Assembly: GCA_002437945.1 (NCBI GenBank)
Contig: DJSB01000016.1
Span: 1 to 6,998, forward strand
From: Christensenella sp. UBA6345
GTDB taxonomy: Bacteria > Bacillota > Clostridia > Christensenellales > UBA1242
Direction: 5' to 3'
DNA length: 6,998 nt
Below, one piece after another: positions 5,586 to 6,998 of the stretch. The translations under genes were made by a program, and so were the position numbers. Below the pieces are notes generated by a model. That model did not search any database. It was not told where the DNA came from and worked only from the letters and a program-made list of their open reading frames with translations. How positions within the stretch are numbered: position 1 is the first letter of the stretch; each line of letters opens with the position of its first letter.

Positions 5586-6575
5586 ATGGCTTTGGATAGC
5601 GATAAAAAAATAATATTGTTGTATGTACTTGATGTATTAAAAGAATATACAGATAATCAGCACATGATGACTTACAACGACATTGTTACCAAACTTAATA
5701 TATTGTACGGTATACAGCCTAATGTAAAATCAATAGCGAGGAATATAGATACACTTATAGATTATGGATACAAAATTGAAAAAGTGAGAAAGAATGGCTG
5801 TTATCTAGCCGAACGTGATTTTGATGAATCCGAAGTAATGTTTTTGGTAGATGCAGTTTATTCTTCAAAAAGTATATCTCCAGAAGATGCTAAAGTATTA
5901 ATTAAAAAACTTACCCGTAATTGTAATAAGTATGATAAAAAGAAATATAAACATATATACAAAGTCGAAGAAATTTCTAGAAAGAGAAGTAGCCAAATAT
6001 TTAAAAATATAGAGATACTTGATAATGCTATTGATAATGGTAAGAAAGTTTCTTTTCAGTACAATGAGTACAATATTAGTAAAACATTTTTGCCTAGAAT
6101 GGATGGTCGTGTATTTGTGATGAATCCATACTTTTTGGTTAATAACAATGGTAAGTATTATCTTGTTTGTAACTACGATAAATATGATAATCTTGCTAAC
6201 TATAAGATAGAGTGTATGTCTAATATAGTTATACTTAACGATGATGTTAAGCCTTTAAACTCATTGCCTAATATGGAAAAATTTAATCAAGACGAATATA
6301 TTAATGAACACATATATATGATGACCGGGGAGTCAGTAGATGCGGTGTTGAAATTAAGTACTTCAAAAGCAATTAATGATATAATAGACTGGTTTGGAGA
6401 CCAAGTAAATATATATGAACAGAAAAATGACATATTCGCTAGGTTAAGAGCCAACGAACAAGCACTTATATATTGGGTAATACAGTATGGTAAAATTGTT
6501 GAAGTCGTAAGTCCAATATCTACTCGAGAAAAAGTTAAAGAAACTTTAAATGAAATATTAAGTAAATATATTTAA
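5586..6575 (+). CDS. WYL-domain transcriptional regulator
   Basis: A 329-residue regulator of the HTH-WYL-WCX type; such proteins bind DNA through the N-terminus and sense a ligand, often a nucleotide or nucleic acid, through the WYL domain. Seen: an N-terminal winged-helix part (about 8-75; MMTYNDIVTKLNI ... NVKSIARNIDTLIDYGYKIE), a helical linker (about 80-150), a WYL domain (about 150-220) with VMNPYFLVNNNGKYYLVCNY, and a C-terminal WCX extension (about 248-329; VDAVLKLSTS ... EVVSPISTREKVKETL). The WYL motif is divergent: the Trp position reads Tyr, and the usual Y-R-x-D-R stretch reads YKIECM, so ligand contacts may differ. The start is supported by AGAAGGA (5573-5579) six bases upstream. 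It follows two small membrane-peptide ORFs at close spacing and ends at a hairpin terminator, so it may control that small operon. Targets are unknown. Confidence 0.88.
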   Translation: MALDSDKKIILLYVLDVLKEYTDNQHMMTYNDIVTKLNILYGIQPNVKSIARNIDTLIDYGYKIEKVRKNGCYLAERDFDESEVMFLVDAVYSSKSISPEDAKVLIKKLTRNCNKYDKKKYKHIYKVEEISRKRSSQIFKNIEILDNAIDNGKKVSFQYNEYNISKTFLPRMDGRVFVMNPYFLVNNNGKYYLVCNYDKYDNLANYKIECMSNIVILNDDVKPLNSLPNMEKFNQDEYINEHIYMMTGESVDAVLKLSTSKAINDIIDWFGDQVNIYEQKNDIFARLRANEQALIYWVIQYGKIVEVVSPISTREKVKETLNEILSKYI

Positions 6576-6585
6576 TAGTGATTTG

Positions 6586-6624
6586 AAATAACGGTAAATA
6601 GTGAATCTGTTTGCCGTTATTTTT
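6586..6624 (+). terminator. Intrinsic terminator of the WYL-regulator unit
   Basis: AAATAACGGTAAA (6586-6598) pairs with TTTGCCGTTATTT (6610-6622), 13 pairs with one G-T and an 11-base loop, ending in a T run. It begins ten bases after the regulator's stop. The apparent GTG start of the downstream open frame (6601) lies in its loop, which argues against that start being used. Confidence 0.8.
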
Positions 6625-6660
6625 CTACATTCAACACTTATTAAAATTACTTTACCTTAT

Positions 6661-6954
6661 CATCATAAAATACAAGGGCTTGCTGATAAATTTTTGGCTC
6701 AAATATGCGACACTAGTATTGTAGATGATATTATTTCTATTACTGATACTGATGCAATAGCGATGGCACAAAAATTATGTAAGGAATTATCTATAGGAAT
6801 AGGTATATCAAGTGTTGCCAATTTTTTAGGCGGTGCGCTCGCTCAAGGGAATAGTGTAGTAGTGTTGCCAGATGATAACAAAAAATATCTAACTACAGAT
6901 TTATCTAAAGATATTAGTTCGACATTGGTAGATAATATAAACTATAGGAAGTAA
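6661..6954 (+). pseudogene. Cysteine synthase (CysK-like) C-terminal remnant
   Basis: About 97 residues match the end of O-acetylserine sulfhydrylase, the PLP enzyme that makes cysteine: HKIQGLADKFLAQICDTSIV, then DTDAIAMAQKL, GIGISSVANFLGGA, VVVLPDDNKKYLTTDLSKD. The first two thirds, including the PLP-binding lysine and the substrate loop, are absent. The frame is open back to a GTG at 6601, but residues before position 6661 show no family likeness, that GTG lies in the loop of the WYL terminator, and there is no ribosome binding site. Two more signs of decay: the conserved GISSG reads GISSV, and a few residues are missing between NFLGGALAQ and VVVLPDD. I therefore read it as a remnant left by a 5' deletion, not a working enzyme. 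Expression of a short PLP-less protein cannot be excluded. Confidence 0.75.
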
Positions 6955-6993
6955 ATTTTGAAGCAAGTTCAAAATTAGTGCTAATGCACTTGC
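6954..6993 (+). repeat. Nested, mutually exclusive inverted repeats after the cysK remnant
   Basis: AATTTTGAA (6954-6962) and TTCAAAATT (6968-6976) form a perfect 9-pair hairpin with loop GCAAG. AGTGC-TAAT-GCACT (6977-6990) forms a second one. GCAAGT (6963-6968) can instead pair with ACTTGC (6988-6993). It may be a terminator relic, an attenuator-like element or the edge of a repeat continuing beyond the window; there is no T run inside the window. Confidence 0.4.
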
Positions 6994-6998
6994 AAAGA

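Noticed and set aside
5490..5600. Antisense RNA promoter over the small ORFs, as expected for a classical type I toxin-antitoxin locus
   Set aside because: Reading the minus strand here I found only poor -35/-10 pairs (such as TTGCAA without a matching TATAAT), so no antisense gene is claimed.
1..6998. CRISPR array, insertion sequence or phage element
   Set aside because: No regularly spaced direct repeats, transposase motifs, terminal inverted repeats with target duplications, or phage genes were seen.

Overview
The window looks like the chromosome of an AT-rich, low-GC Gram-positive bacterium (Bacillota, probably a Clostridia-like or uncultured gut lineage). The signs are AT-rich third positions, AAAGGAG-type ribosome binding sites, near-consensus sigma-A promoters, U-tailed hairpin terminators, and proteins of Firmicute type (AzgA-type NCS2 permease, WYL regulator). 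All complete genes end in TAA and none needs a non-standard code. No IS element, phage gene, rRNA, true tRNA or CRISPR array was seen.

Layout. (1) Positions 1-587 (+) hold the C-terminal part of a purine permease cut by the window edge. (2) Positions 658-1317 (+) encode a SIMPL/DUF541 protein with its own extended -10 promoter. It ends in a hairpin terminator at 1344-1376 that serves the convergent enolase gene as well. (3) Enolase (eno) lies on the minus strand at 1411-2724, with its start moved inward to the ATG that has a ribosome binding site and a strong promoter at 2784-2813. (4) A compact three-gene minus-strand operon covers 4981-2848: a CbrC/UPF0167-family cysteine-rich protein, an N-formylglutamate-amidohydrolase-like metal hydrolase and a RimK-like ATP-grasp ligase. 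It has a clear promoter (5020-5049) and terminator (2816-2840). The last two genes share one base (TAATG), suggesting coupled synthesis of an amide-bond hydrolase and an amide-bond ligase. (5) Positions 4982-5585 form a roughly 600-base region lacking long genes but not empty. It holds the operon promoter, a candidate plus-strand promoter overlapping a dyad, a leader with foldable RNA structure, a 12-base palindrome, and two tandem 21-codon ORFs for very hydrophobic, mutually similar peptides. (6) Positions 5586-6575 (+) encode a WYL-domain transcription regulator 12 bases after the second small ORF, so the three look like one transcription unit ending at the 6586-6624 terminator. (7) Positions 6661-6954 (+) are the C-terminal third of a cysteine synthase, apparently a gene remnant. 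(8) The last 45 bases contain nested, mutually exclusive inverted repeats.

The most interesting parts are the leader plus twin micro-ORFs in front of the WYL regulator, which resemble a small membrane-peptide or type I toxin-like locus with an attached regulator, and the CbrC/hydrolase/ligase operon, whose joint function I cannot assign. All assignments come from reading motifs by eye; no database search was run.
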